From: Streptomyces longispororuber
Lineage (GTDB): Bacteria > Actinomycetota > Actinomycetes > Streptomycetales > Streptomycetaceae
Direction: 5' to 3'
Assembly: GCF_024448165.1 (NCBI RefSeq)
Contig: NZ_JAMOLN010000011.1
Coordinates: 1 to 64,000, forward strand
Length of the DNA: 64,000 nucleotides
In this document: positions 50,414 to 61,870 of the stretch, piece by piece
Layout: each line of letters starts with the position of its first letter
Position numbering within the stretch: the stretch's first letter is position 1
The notes under the pieces: model-generated
The model's database searches: none
What the model was told of the DNA's origin: nothing
What the model saw: the letters and a program-made list of their open reading frames with translations, nothing else
Program-made: the position numbers and the translations under genes

Positions 50414-53400
50414 ATGTACGAGCTGTCCCGGGTTCGCCTCTTCTCGATCGGTCCCGCCGGTGCGCGCTACGCCGACACCGTGCTCGACCTGCGGGGCGTC
50501 GGCGCGCCCGTGCCCGACCCCGCGCCGACCCAGGCGGAGTTCTTCGAGGACGAGCCGGTCGGCCCGCCGCGCCGCCCGGCCCCGGCCGGCGTGCTCTTCC
50601 TGGAGAACGGCGGCGGCAAGTCGGTCCTGCTCAAGCTGATCTTCTCGGTGATGCTGCCCGGCCACCGGAACACGCTGGGCGGGGCCAGCTCCGGCGTGCT
50701 GCGCAAGTTCCTGCTCGCCGACGACTGCGGACACGTCGCCCTGGAGTGGCAGCACACCCTCACCGGCGAGTGCGTCGTCGTCGGCAAGGTCAGCGAGTGG
50801 CGGGGGCGGCAGGTCTCGAACGACCCGAAGAAGTTCGCCGAGGCCTGGTACTCCTTCCGGCCGGGCCCCGGCATGAGCCTCGACTCGCTGCCCGTCGCCG
50901 AGTCGACGGCCGTGCGGCCCGCCGTCGAGGGCGCCTCCGGCGCGCAGGGGCGGCGGCGCACCATGAAGGGCTTCCGCGACGCGCTGACCGAGGCGGGCAA
51001 GGCGTACCCGCACCTCGAGGTGAACTGGGAGGAGATCCACGACCGGTGGAACGAGCACCTCGGTGACCTGGGCCTCGACCCCGAACTCTTCCGCTACCAG
51101 CGGGAGATGAACGCGGACGAGGGCGAGGCCGCCGGCCTCTTCGCCGTGAAGAAGGACTCCGACTTCACCGACCTGCTGCTGCGGGCGGTCACCGACACCC
51201 GCGACACGGACGGCCTCGCCGACCTGGTCAGCGGGTTCGGGAACAAGCTGGGACGGCGCGCCGAGCTGATCGCCGAGCGCGACTTCACCGCCGGCTCCGT
51301 CGATCTGCTGACCCGCATCGTCGAGGCGGCCGACACCCGCTCCCGCGCGCGCGACATCCACACCGCCGCCGAGCGCCGCACGCGCACCCTGGCCCGGCGC
51401 CTGTCCGCGCGGGCCGGTGTGGAGCGCGGCCGCGCCGGGGACCTCGCCGAGCAGGTCACGGCCGCCGCCCACACCGTCACCGAGGCCGAGTCCGCGCGCG
51501 AGCGCAGCTCCCTCATCGCCGCCGAACTCGCCTACCGGCACGCCTCGTTGGCGCTCGCCGGAGCCGAGAAGGCCGCTGCCGCGCAGAAGCGCGAGCTGGC
51601 CGACGCCCGCACCCTGCACTCCGCCTGGCAGGCCGCCGAGGCCGTGCTGCGCCACCGCGCCGCCGCCGACCGCTCCGCGCGCGTGGCCGTCGCCATCCGC
51701 GAGGCCGAGCGCGACGCCGCCCCCGCCCTCGCCGCCCGCGCCAAGGCCGCCTCCGACCTCGTCCGCGCCCTGCACAGCGCCGCCGAGAAGGCCGAGGCCC
51801 ACGCGAACGACGAGGAGGAGCGCTCCGCCGTCCTCCAGGAAGCCGGCGAGACCGCCCACCGCGACGCGACGGCCGCCGCCACCGAGACCCAGCGCGCCCG
51901 CAGCGAACTCGGCCACCTGCGCCAGCGCCTCACCGAGGTCGAGCAGGAGACCGCCGAGGCCGTCCGCGCGGGCTGGCTCGACGACAGCGCGCCCGACGCC
52001 GACCCTGCCCGCGCCGCGCTCGCCGCGTCCGACGCCGAGAAGACGACCGTCGCCGCCTGGGACACCGCCCGGGACGCCGCCCGCCGGGCGACCGAGCACG
52101 CGCGCGAGGCCGCGGCGACGGAGGCCCGCGCCGAGCTGACCGCCGCCCGCGCCGCCGACGCCGCGAGCGCCGCCGAGCACGCCCACGAGGCGGAGGAGCG
52201 GGCCGCCGCGTCCCTCGCCGCCGAGGAGCGCCTCGCCGAACTGCTCGGCGTGAGCGGCCCGTCGGGCGGGCCGGCGAGCGCCGGATTCCCCGGCGCCGTC
52301 CGCGCGCGGACCGCGTCCGCCGACGCACCGCTGACCGCCGAGGACGTGGACCGCGCCGCCGACGACCTCAAGACCCTCCTCGACGACTCCGTCGCCTCCG
52401 CCGAGCGGCAGCTGTTCGAGCTGCGCACGGCCGCCGCCGACGACTCCCGCATCCTCGGCGCCCTCGGCGACGGCGGCCTGCTGCCGCCGGGCCCGGACGT
52501 CCTGGCCACGGTCGAGTTCCTCGGCGAGCACGGCGTCCCCGCCCTGCCCGGCTGGCGCTACCTCGCGCAGTCCGTCGACCCGGCCGACCACGCGCGCGTG
52601 CTCGCGGCCCGGCCCGAGCTGGTCGACGGCGTCATCATCACCGACCCGGCCTCCCACGTCCGGGCCCGCGACGTGCTCGCCGGCGCGGCGCTGCTGCCCC
52701 GCTCCGCCGTCGCCGTCGGCACCGCCGCCGCCCTGCTCGCGCCCACCCCGGCCGAGAACGCGTCGGACGAGGCGGTCTTCCTCGTCCCGCCGAACCCGGC
52801 GATGCACGACGAGCACGCCGCCGACGAGGAGCGCCAGGCCCTGCGCAGCCGCGCCGCGCAGCGCGACGAGGACATCAGGGCGCTCGCCGGCCGCCTCGCC
52901 AAGGACCGCGAGCTCGCGGCGCGCCTGACCTCCTGGCGCTCCGGCTGCCCGGCCGGCCGCCTCGCCGAACTCGCCAGCGCCGCGCACGAGGCCCGTACGT
53001 TCGCGGAGGAGACGGAGGCCGAGCTCGCCGAGGCCCGCACCGTGCGCGCCGAGGCCGACGAGGCCGCCGCGGAGGCGTCCCGGGTGCGGGACGAGCGGCA
53101 GGAGGCGGCGCAGAAGGCACGACGCGCCGCCGACGCGCTCGCCGGCCTCGCCTACCGGCTGCGCGAGCGCTCCGCCTGGCAGGCGAAGGTCCGTGAACTC
53201 GCCGACGAGGCCGTCGAGTTCGAGGCCCGCGCCCAGTCCTGCCTGGACCACGCACGCGCCGCCGACGAGGACCGCCGCGCCGCCCAGCGCTCCGCGGACG
53301 ACGCCCACCGCACCGCCCGCACGCTGCGTGCCGAGCGCGCCGAGATCGCCGGCGCCCCCGACGATGTTCCCGTGGGCCCGGAGTTCGAGGCCCCCAAGGC

Positions 53401-55054
53401 GTCGCTGCCCGCGCTGCGTGAGGCGTACCGGGCCGCGTCCCAGGTGTACGAGAAGGTCGGTGTCGGCGCCGACCTGCGGGCCGAGCAGGCGCGCGCCGAG
53501 AGCGACGAGAGCGCCGCGCTCGCCGAGCTGAACCGGCTGACGAACAAGGTGCGCACCCGCGCCGCCACGCTCCTGGAGTCGCCCGAGGGCTCCGACGGCC
53601 CGTCCCGGCAGGCCGCCGCGGCCCGCGCCGAGGAGCACGTCCAGCTCCTGGAGACCCGCGCCTCCACCGCCAGCGAGCAGCTCGGCCGGCTGCGCGGCGA
53701 GGCCGAGCGGCACGCGCCCGAGGACGGCGAGGCCCACACCGAGCTGCCCGACGACCTCGCACCGCGCGACACCGAGCACGCGCAGTCGCTGCTGCGCACC
53801 GCCACCACCGAACTGGCCACGCGCACCGAGGCGTTGCAGACCGCCCGCGGCGCCCACGCCGAACTGCTCGCCGAGCACCGCACCGCGGAGGACGGCACCG
53901 GGGGCTTCGACGAGACGGCCGCGCTCCTGCGCGACCTGCTCCGCGACCACACCGCCGACACCGACGACCAGGACGAGCCGGAGCCGTACCCGGGCAGCCT
54001 GGAGGAGGCCCGCACGGCCGCCGCCGAGACCCGCCGCTCCCTGCGCGGCTGCGCCGCCGACCTGTCCGCCGCCGAGGCCGCGGTCCGCGAGGCGAGCGAC
54101 ATCCTCGTACGGCACGCGAACGCGACCCGGTACGAGCAGGTGCGTACCCCCGCGCGGCAGCAGATCCGCGAGCTGCCCGCGTCGGCGCTGCCCGAGCACG
54201 CGCAGAAGTGGGCGGACGCGTTCGCGCCCCGGCTCCGCGTCCTCACCGACGAGCTGGCGCAGCTGGAGCGCAACCGCGACTCGATCGTGGACCGTCTGCG
54301 CGGACTCGTCGAGTCCGCGCTCGCCACGCTGCGCTCCGCCCAGCGGCTCTCCCGGCTGCCCGAGGGACTCGGCGAGTGGTCGGGGCAGGAGTTCCTGCGG
54401 ATCCGCTTCGAGGAGCCCGACCAGGCGACTCTCACCGAGCGGCTCGGCGAGGTCATCGACGAGGCGACCCGCTCCGCCGTGAAGAAGAACTCCGACCTGC
54501 GGCGCGACGGCATGTCCCTGCTGCTGCGCGGCGTCAGCGCCGCCCTGCAGCCCAAGGGCGTCGCCGTCGAGATCCTCAAGCCGGACGCGGTGCTGCGCGC
54601 CGAGCGGGTGCCGGTCGGGCAGATGGGCGACGTGTTCTCCGGTGGCCAGCTGCTCACCGCCGCCATCGCGCTGTACTGCACGATGGCGGCGCTCCGTTCG
54701 AACGACCGGGGCCGCGACAAGCACCGGCACGCGGGCACCCTGTTCCTCGACAACCCGATCGGCCGCGCCAACGCCACGTACCTGCTGGAGCTCCAGCGCG
54801 CCGTGTCCGACGCGCTGGGCGTCCAGCTCCTGTACACGACCGGGCTGTTCGACACGACGGCGCTCGCCGAGTTCCCGCTGGTGATCCGGCTGCGCAACGA
54901 CGCGGACCTGCGGGCAGGACTGAAGTACATCAGCGTGGAGGAGCACCTGCGCCCGGGGCTGCCGCAGCAGGATCCGGAGGGGGAGACGGTGCACGGCGAG
55001 ATCACCGCGACCCGGATGTACAAGCGGCCCGCGGAGCAGACGCAGGCGGGCTAG
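50414..55054 (+). CDS. SMC/MukB-like coiled-coil ATPase (JetC/MksB-like)
   Basis: A 1546-residue ATPase of the SMC/RecN/MukB architecture. N-terminal ATPase half: VLFLENGGGKSVLLKLI with Walker A G66-G-G-K69-S70. Two Ala/Glu/Arg-rich coiled-coil regions run about 300-640 and 790-1340, interrupted by a hinge-like globular domain (about 660-780, LLPPGPDVLATVEFLGEHG to VDGVIITDPASH). C-terminal half: signature FSGGQ (1408-1412) and TLFLDNPIGRAN, whose Walker B Asp1446 is followed by Asn1447 where SMC proteins have the catalytic Glu. The stop overlaps the convergent oxygenase gene by 4 bp (CTAG). No jetD/mksG-like nuclease gene follows. It probably loads on DNA with the two upstream proteins. Confidence 0.82.
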   Translation: MYELSRVRLFSIGPAGARYADTVLDLRGVGAPVPDPAPTQAEFFEDEPVGPPRRPAPAGVLFLENGGGKSVLLKLIFSVMLPGHRNTLGGASSGVLRKFLLADDCGHVALEWQHTLTGECVVVGKVSEWRGRQVSNDPKKFAEAWYSFRPGPGMSLDSLPVAESTAVRPAVEGASGAQGRRRTMKGFRDALTEAGKAYPHLEVNWEEIHDRWNEHLGDLGLDPELFRYQREMNADEGEAAGLFAVKKDSDFTDLLLRAVTDTRDTDGLADLVSGFGNKLGRRAELIAERDFTAGSVDLLTRIVEAADTRSRARDIHTAAERRTRTLARRLSARAGVERGRAGDLAEQVTAAAHTVTEAESARERSSLIAAELAYRHASLALAGAEKAAAAQKRELADARTLHSAWQAAEAVLRHRAAADRSARVAVAIREAERDAAPALAARAKAASDLVRALHSAAEKAEAHANDEEERSAVLQEAGETAHRDATAAATETQRARSELGHLRQRLTEVEQETAEAVRAGWLDDSAPDADPARAALAASDAEKTTVAAWDTARDAARRATEHAREAAATEARAELTAARAADAASAAEHAHEAEERAAASLAAEERLAELLGVSGPSGGPASAGFPGAVRARTASADAPLTAEDVDRAADDLKTLLDDSVASAERQLFELRTAAADDSRILGALGDGGLLPPGPDVLATVEFLGEHGVPALPGWRYLAQSVDPADHARVLAARPELVDGVIITDPASHVRARDVLAGAALLPRSAVAVGTAAALLAPTPAENASDEAVFLVPPNPAMHDEHAADEERQALRSRAAQRDEDIRALAGRLAKDRELAARLTSWRSGCPAGRLAELASAAHEARTFAEETEAELAEARTVRAEADEAAAEASRVRDERQEAAQKARRAADALAGLAYRLRERSAWQAKVRELADEAVEFEARAQSCLDHARAADEDRRAAQRSADDAHRTARTLRAERAEIAGAPDDVPVGPEFEAPKASLPALREAYRAASQVYEKVGVGADLRAEQARAESDESAALAELNRLTNKVRTRAATLLESPEGSDGPSRQAAAARAEEHVQLLETRASTASEQLGRLRGEAERHAPEDGEAHTELPDDLAPRDTEHAQSLLRTATTELATRTEALQTARGAHAELLAEHRTAEDGTGGFDETAALLRDLLRDHTADTDDQDEPEPYPGSLEEARTAAAETRRSLRGCAADLSAAEAAVREASDILVRHANATRYEQVRTPARQQIRELPASALPEHAQKWADAFAPRLRVLTDELAQLERNRDSIVDRLRGLVESALATLRSAQRLSRLPEGLGEWSGQEFLRIRFEEPDQATLTERLGEVIDEATRSAVKKNSDLRRDGMSLLLRGVSAALQPKGVAVEILKPDAVLRAERVPVGQMGDVFSGGQLLTAAIALYCTMAALRSNDRGRDKHRHAGTLFLDNPIGRANATYLLELQRAVSDALGVQLLYTTGLFDTTALAEFPLVIRLRNDADLRAGLKYISVEEHLRPGLPQQDPEGETVHGEITATRMYKRPAEQTQAG

Positions 55055-56199
55055 GGCCGGGCGTCGTCGGTGGCGTCCACCTGTCGCAGCAGCCACGCGT
55101 GGAAGATCCCGATGTGGTGCTCGGTCGGCACGAGGACGCCGCCGTCGCGGTACGCCCGGGACGACATGGCGGGCTGGGTGCGCTCGCACGCGGCGAAGTC
55201 CTGGGCGTTGACCCGGTGGAACAGCTCGACGGACTTCGACACGTCCGCGCCCGACGCCACGACGTCCGGCGCGTACAGCCAGTCGCACTCGACGACCGTG
55301 CGGTCCTCGGCCAGCGGGAACATCCGGTGCAGGATCACGTGGTCGGGCACCAGGTTCACGAAGACCGTCGGCTTGACCGTGATCGCGTAGTAGCGGCGGT
55401 CGTGGTCGTCGCCGATCTCCGGGAGCCGCCCGAACCCCTCGCTCCCGTCGACGGTGAAGCCCTTCACCCCGTCGCCGAACTCGGCGCCGTGCCCGACGTA
55501 GTACTGGGCCGCGTAGCCGTCCGCGAACTCCGGGAGGACCTCGGTGAGTTCGGGGTGGATCGTCGCGCAGTGGTAGCACTCCATGAAGTTCTCGACGATC
55601 AGCTTCCAGTTCGCCTTCACGTCGTACGTGATGCGTCGGCCGAGGGCGAGCCCCTCGGTGCCGTACCGCTCGATGGCGGCCACGTCGCCGAGCCGTTCGA
55701 CGGCCGCGCCGATCACCGTCTCCTCGAACGATGGCGGTGCGTCGGCGAGACACACCCACGCGTAGCCGAGCCACTCGCGCAGCGCGACGCTCACGAGGCC
55801 GTACGCGGACCGGTCGACGTCCGGCATCTTCACCAGGTTGGGCGCGGCGATCAGCCGGCCGTCGAGGTCGTACGTCCAGGCGTGGTACGGGCATTGGAGG
55901 CTGCGGCGGACCTGGCCCTGCGGCTCGGTGCACAGGCGGGCGCCGCGGTGGCGGCAGACGTTGAGGAACGCCCTGAGACCGCCGGTGCGGGTGCGGGTGA
56001 CCAGCACGTTCTCGCGGCCGACCTGCACGGTCCGGTAGGCGCCCGGCCGGTCGAGGTCGCCCGAGCGGACCGCGCAGAACCACATGCGCTCGAAGATCCG
56101 CTCCTGCTCGGTGCGGAAGAGTCCCGGATCGGTGTAGTGGCGGCCCGGGAGCGTGGCGATCAGGCTGGGGCCGGTCGGTGTCGTCGGCACGGGGGGCAT
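55051..56199 (-). CDS. Rieske oxygenase alpha subunit, glycine-betaine/stachydrine demethylase-like
   Basis: A 382-residue Rieske non-heme iron oxygenase. The Rieske ligands are CRHRGARLC...CPYHAW (Cys-x-His...Cys-x2-His), and the mononuclear iron site lies in VENFMECYHCATIHPEL. The end of the sequence is conserved-looking for GbcA-type enzymes that oxidatively remove a methyl group from glycine betaine. The next gene upstream is a dimethylglycine-oxidase-like flavoprotein, and a ferredoxin and ferredoxin reductase are nearby, giving a complete electron chain. The ATG at 56199 lies 20 bp after the flavoprotein stop, so they share a transcript. Stachydrine is an alternative substrate. Confidence 0.82.
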   Translation of the reverse strand: MPPVPTTPTGPSLIATLPGRHYTDPGLFRTEQERIFERMWFCAVRSGDLDRPGAYRTVQVGRENVLVTRTRTGGLRAFLNVCRHRGARLCTEPQGQVRRSLQCPYHAWTYDLDGRLIAAPNLVKMPDVDRSAYGLVSVALREWLGYAWVCLADAPPSFEETVIGAAVERLGDVAAIERYGTEGLALGRRITYDVKANWKLIVENFMECYHCATIHPELTEVLPEFADGYAAQYYVGHGAEFGDGVKGFTVDGSEGFGRLPEIGDDHDRRYYAITVKPTVFVNLVPDHVILHRMFPLAEDRTVVECDWLYAPDVVASGADVSKSVELFHRVNAQDFAACERTQPAMSSRAYRDGGVLVPTEHHIGIFHAWLLRQVDATDDARP

Positions 56200-56219
56200 C
56201 GGCGGTCTCCTGAGGGGCG

Positions 56220-58868
<2,649 letters not shown>

Positions 58869-59696
58869 TCAGAGACCGTGCCCCATCCGCCGGGAGAGTT
58901 CCGCGGCGGCGGCCACGGTGCGCTTGGCGAGCGCGGGCAGGTTCTCCTCGGTGAGCCGGAAGACCGGCCCCGAGACGCTGATCGCCCCGATGACCCTGCC
59001 GTCGTGCGCCCTGGCCGGCGCGGCCACCGCGGCGAGCCCCAGCTCCAACTCCTCGACGGCCACGGCGAATCCCTGGTCCTCGACCGCCTCCAGCTCGGCC
59101 CGCAGCGCCGTCGTGCCGGTGATCGTGTGCGCGGTGAACCGGGGCAGCGTGCGCGCGAGCAGCCCCTCCCGCAGCACCGGCGGGAGCTGCGCGAACAGCA
59201 CCTTTCCGCTGGACGTGGCGTGCAGCGGGGTGCGCCGGCCCAGCCAGTTCTGCGCGGTGACCGAGGCGGCGCCGCGGGCCTGCATGATGTTGACCGCCAT
59301 GTCCTCGTCGAGCACCGCGATGTTCACGGTCTCGCCCAGTTCGTCGGCGAGTTCGCGGCAGACCGGGCCGCCCTCCTGCGAGATGTCCAGGCGCACGGCC
59401 GCCGCCCCCGCGAGGCGGAGCACCCCGGCTCCCAGGTAGTACTTGCCGCGGTCCTTGGACTGTCCGACCAGGCCCCGGTTCTCCAGCACGCCGAGCAGCC
59501 GGAACGCGGTCGACTTGTGCACGCCCAACTCGTCGGCGATCTCGGTGACTCCGGCCTCTCCGTGCCGCGCGAGGCTCTCCAGGACGCTCACGGCGCGGTC
59601 CACGGACTGGACGGCGCCGCTGGTTCCCCTGGGCTGTTTCTCCGAGACCGGCGCATCCGGCGCATCCGGCTCAACCTGCGATTGCTTGCGGGTCAT
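58869..59696 (-). CDS. IclR family regulator
   Basis: A 275-residue regulator. The winged helix is AVQSVDRAVSVLESLARHGEAGVTEIADELGVHKSTAFRLLGVLENRGLV (about 28-77), followed by the GAF-like effector domain (about 100-265; LHATSSGKVLFAQLP is characteristic). It stands between the two arms of the betaine-type catabolic cluster: flavoprotein/oxygenase downstream on its strand, ferredoxin/reductase divergently. The TGTTGCGCA motif occurs on both sides. It is the likely specific regulator. No ligand can be read. Confidence 0.92.
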   Translation of the reverse strand: MTRKQSQVEPDAPDAPVSEKQPRGTSGAVQSVDRAVSVLESLARHGEAGVTEIADELGVHKSTAFRLLGVLENRGLVGQSKDRGKYYLGAGVLRLAGAAAVRLDISQEGGPVCRELADELGETVNIAVLDEDMAVNIMQARGAASVTAQNWLGRRTPLHATSSGKVLFAQLPPVLREGLLARTLPRFTAHTITGTTALRAELEAVEDQGFAVAVEELELGLAAVAAPARAHDGRVIGAISVSGPVFRLTEENLPALAKRTVAAAAELSRRMGHGL

Positions 59697-59751
59697 AGCT
59701 CAACTCTCATCACCTGACGGCCCGTTGCCGGGTCGCATCTTCGAGAAGCCC

Positions 59752-59790
59752 TTGACGCGTGCGGGCGCCCGACCGGATTCTGTTGCGCAT
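59752..59790 (+). promoter_or_regulatory. Promoter with TGTTGCGCA operator for the ferredoxin-reductase pair
   Basis: -35 TTGACG (59752-59757), 18-bp spacer, -10 GATTCT (59776-59781), with TGTTGCGCAT (59781-59790) starting at the end of the -10 and covering the expected start site. ATGT-GAA-ACAT just downstream (about 59809-59819) is a further short inverted repeat. The arrangement suggests repression by the divergent IclR-type regulator. Confidence 0.6.
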
Positions 59791-59856
59791 AGCGCTCCCT
59801 CATGCGCCATGTGAAACATCATGTTACCGAAGAGTCCTGGACCGAGAGGGGGGCCC

Positions 59857-60177
59857 GTGATTCCCGTCTGCCGCCTCGAAGACCTCCCCGTGGGCGAATC
59901 CGTCCGCATCGACACCGTCCCGCCCATCGCCGTGTTCCGCACGGAGGGTGAGCTGTACGCCATCGACGACACCTGCACCCACCAGGACGCCTCGCTGTCC
60001 GAGGGGTGGTTGGAGGGCTGTCTGGTCGAATGCCCGCTCCACGAGGCTTCATTCGATCTCCGTACCGGGCAGCCCACCTGCCTGCCCGCCCGCCGCCCCG
60101 TGCGCACGCACCGGGTGACCGTCGACGACGGAGTGATCCACGTCCACCCGGCCGCGTCGGCCGACAGCGCGGCGTAG
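59857..60177 (+). CDS. Rieske-type [2Fe-2S] ferredoxin
   Basis: A 106-residue soluble electron carrier. Ligands: CTHQDASLSEGWLEGCLVECPLHEASFDL, the Cys-x-His ... Cys-x2-His Rieske pattern, in the short NirD/biphenyl-ferredoxin type form. Start chosen at the GTG 59857 (MIPVCRLEDLPVGES) behind GAGAGGGGGG; an ATG at 59821 in frame is possible. The ferredoxin reductase gene follows 49 bp later. The pair would feed electrons to the Rieske oxygenase at 55051-56199, a three-component arrangement rather than the usual GbcB single reductase. Confidence 0.9.
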   Translation: MIPVCRLEDLPVGESVRIDTVPPIAVFRTEGELYAIDDTCTHQDASLSEGWLEGCLVECPLHEASFDLRTGQPTCLPARRPVRTHRVTVDDGVIHVHPAASADSAA

Positions 60178-60226
60178 ACCGCCTGCTGCCTGCCGGGCCC
60201 ACCCGTCAACAGAAGGGCACTGCCTC

Positions 60227-61453
60227 ATGAGGACCGTGACCGTGGTCGGCGCCTCCCTCGCCGGGCTGTACGCGGCGCGGGAACTCCGCGCGCAGGGATT
60301 CGACGGCCGTCTGGTGATCGTCGGCGAGGAACCGCACGCGCCCTACGACCGTCCTCCGCTGTCCAAGGACTTCCTCACCGGCCGCGCCGCCGAGGACCGG
60401 CTCGCCCTGTCCGACCCCGAGGAGACCCGGGAACTCGGCGCGGAGTGGCTCCTCGGCGTCCGGGCCCGCGGACTCGACGCCCGCGGCCGCACGGTCGAGC
60501 TGGCGGACGGCGGCACCGTCCGCTGCGACGGCGTCGTCATCGCCACCGGTGCGAGCGCCCGCAGGCTGCCCGGTCCCGCACCGGCCGGTGTGCACACCCT
60601 GCGCACCCTCGACGACGCCCGGGCCCTGCGCGCCGACCTGCACGGCGGTCGGCAGCGCGTCGTGGTGATCGGCGGCGGCTTCATCGGTGCCGAGACCGCC
60701 TCGTCCTGTGCTTCCCTCGGCCACGACGTCACGGTCGTCGAGGCGGCCCCACTGCCCCTGCTGCCTCAGCTCGGACCCGAACTCGCGCGTGCCTGCGCCC
60801 AGTTGCACGAGCGAGGCGGTGTCCGTCTCCTCACCGGCGTGGGAGTGACCGGGCTGCGGGAAGCGAGCCGGGTCGGCCCGGAGCCGGGGGAGGGGCCCGG
60901 CCCGCGGGTCACCGGCGTCGCCCTCGCCGACGGCCGGGTGCTGCCCGCCGATGTCGTGGTCGTCGGCATCGGCGCCGTGCCGAACACCGGCTGGCTGGCG
61001 GGCTCGACGCTCGCCGTGCGCGACGGCGTGCTCTGCGACGGCGGCTGCGTCACCTCTCTTCCCCAGGTCGTGGCCGTCGGCGACGTGGCCAGGGCCGACG
61101 GCGTGCGGGCCGAGCACTGGACCAGCGCCACCGCCCAACCCCGCGCGGCCGTACGGAATCTGCTCGCCGGGCGCACCCTTGAGCACGCTCGTCCGCTGCC
61201 CTACTTCTGGTCCGACCAGTACGGCTGCCGCATCCAGTACGCCGGGCGGCGGCGCGCGGGGGACACCGTCCGGATCGTCAGCGGCTCACCGCAGGACGGC
61301 CGCTTCCTCGCGCACTACGAGCGGGACGGGACGGTGACCGCCGCCCTCGCCCTCGACATGCCCCGCCCCTTCACCCGGATCCGCCGCGAACTGGCCCGCG
61401 CGGAGACCCGTCCGACACCGGGAGCCGTCGTGGGAGCGGTCGGCGCGATCTGA
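60227..61453 (+). CDS. Ferredoxin reductase (NAD(P)H, FAD)
   Basis: A 408-residue two-dinucleotide-fold flavoprotein. FAD site VTVVGASLAGLYAARELRAQGFDGRLVIVGEE at the start, NAD(P)H site VVVIGGGFIGAETASSCASLGHDVTVVE mid-protein, second FAD contact VVAVGDVARADGVRAEHWTSA, and a C-terminal reductase domain with YFWSDQYGCRIQYAG. It is of the putidaredoxin-reductase/BphA4 type. No CxxC redox pair. It starts 49 bp after the ferredoxin gene. Together they most likely serve the oxygenase of the same cluster. Confidence 0.92.
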   Translation: MRTVTVVGASLAGLYAARELRAQGFDGRLVIVGEEPHAPYDRPPLSKDFLTGRAAEDRLALSDPEETRELGAEWLLGVRARGLDARGRTVELADGGTVRCDGVVIATGASARRLPGPAPAGVHTLRTLDDARALRADLHGGRQRVVVIGGGFIGAETASSCASLGHDVTVVEAAPLPLLPQLGPELARACAQLHERGGVRLLTGVGVTGLREASRVGPEPGEGPGPRVTGVALADGRVLPADVVVVGIGAVPNTGWLAGSTLAVRDGVLCDGGCVTSLPQVVAVGDVARADGVRAEHWTSATAQPRAAVRNLLAGRTLEHARPLPYFWSDQYGCRIQYAGRRRAGDTVRIVSGSPQDGRFLAHYERDGTVTAALALDMPRPFTRIRRELARAETRPTPGAVVGAVGAI

Positions 61454-61474
61454 CCTCTGCCCGGCCCGCGAGCG

Positions 61475-61870
61475 TCACGTATGCGTCAACTGCCCGGTCC
61501 TGCCCCGCCCTCGTATGTTCTCCGGAGCCCGCCGGGCGGACCGGCGGGCCTGCCGGCGCTCCTTGCGCAGTCGGCGCGCCGTGCTCGCCGGGACCGAGAC
61601 GACGCCGTGCCGCTGGTTCCACACCTGGCGCGTCACCCAGACGTCGAGCACGCCCCAGGTCGCCACCACCGTGCTCCCCACGCTGCTCAGCACCATGGGG
61701 AACGCCAGCCAGGACTCGGTCAGGGAGCACAGCACCGCGACCATCGCCTGGATGAGCGTCAGCGCGACTATGAGCACCGCTCGCACCGCGGCCGTGCGGA
61801 CCGGGTCCGGCATCCGCCGCCGCTTCGCCGGCTCGTCGACCCACAACTCCCGTCGCCCCGCTTCACCCAT
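61475..61870 (-). CDS. Hypothetical two-helix membrane protein
   Basis: A 131-residue protein with two close transmembrane helices (about 28-46 and 54-74: AVLIVALTLIQAMVAVLCSL / AFPMVLSSVGSTVVATWGVLDVWV) flanked by basic soluble tails. The C-terminal 45 residues are very Arg-rich (TARRLRKERRQARRSARRAPENIRGRGR), suggesting nucleic-acid or membrane-surface contact. The ATG at 61870 gives MGEAGRRELWVDEPAKRRRMPDPV. No family recognised. It is convergent with the ferredoxin reductase gene, 21 bp apart. Confidence 0.7.
   Translation of the reverse strand: MGEAGRRELWVDEPAKRRRMPDPVRTAAVRAVLIVALTLIQAMVAVLCSLTESWLAFPMVLSSVGSTVVATWGVLDVWVTRQVWNQRHGVVSVPASTARRLRKERRQARRSARRAPENIRGRGRTGQLTHT

Noticed and set aside
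47892..55054. Complete four-gene Wadjet defence system
   Set aside because: No JetD/topo-VI-like gene is adjacent. The gene after the SMC-like ATPase is a convergent Rieske oxygenase.
50396..56083. 1895-codon open frame on the minus strand across the SMC-like gene
   Set aside because: It is antisense to a well-formed SMC gene and partly to the oxygenase frame, is dominated by Gly/Val/Arg/Ala, and has no domain. It is a typical GC-rich shadow frame.
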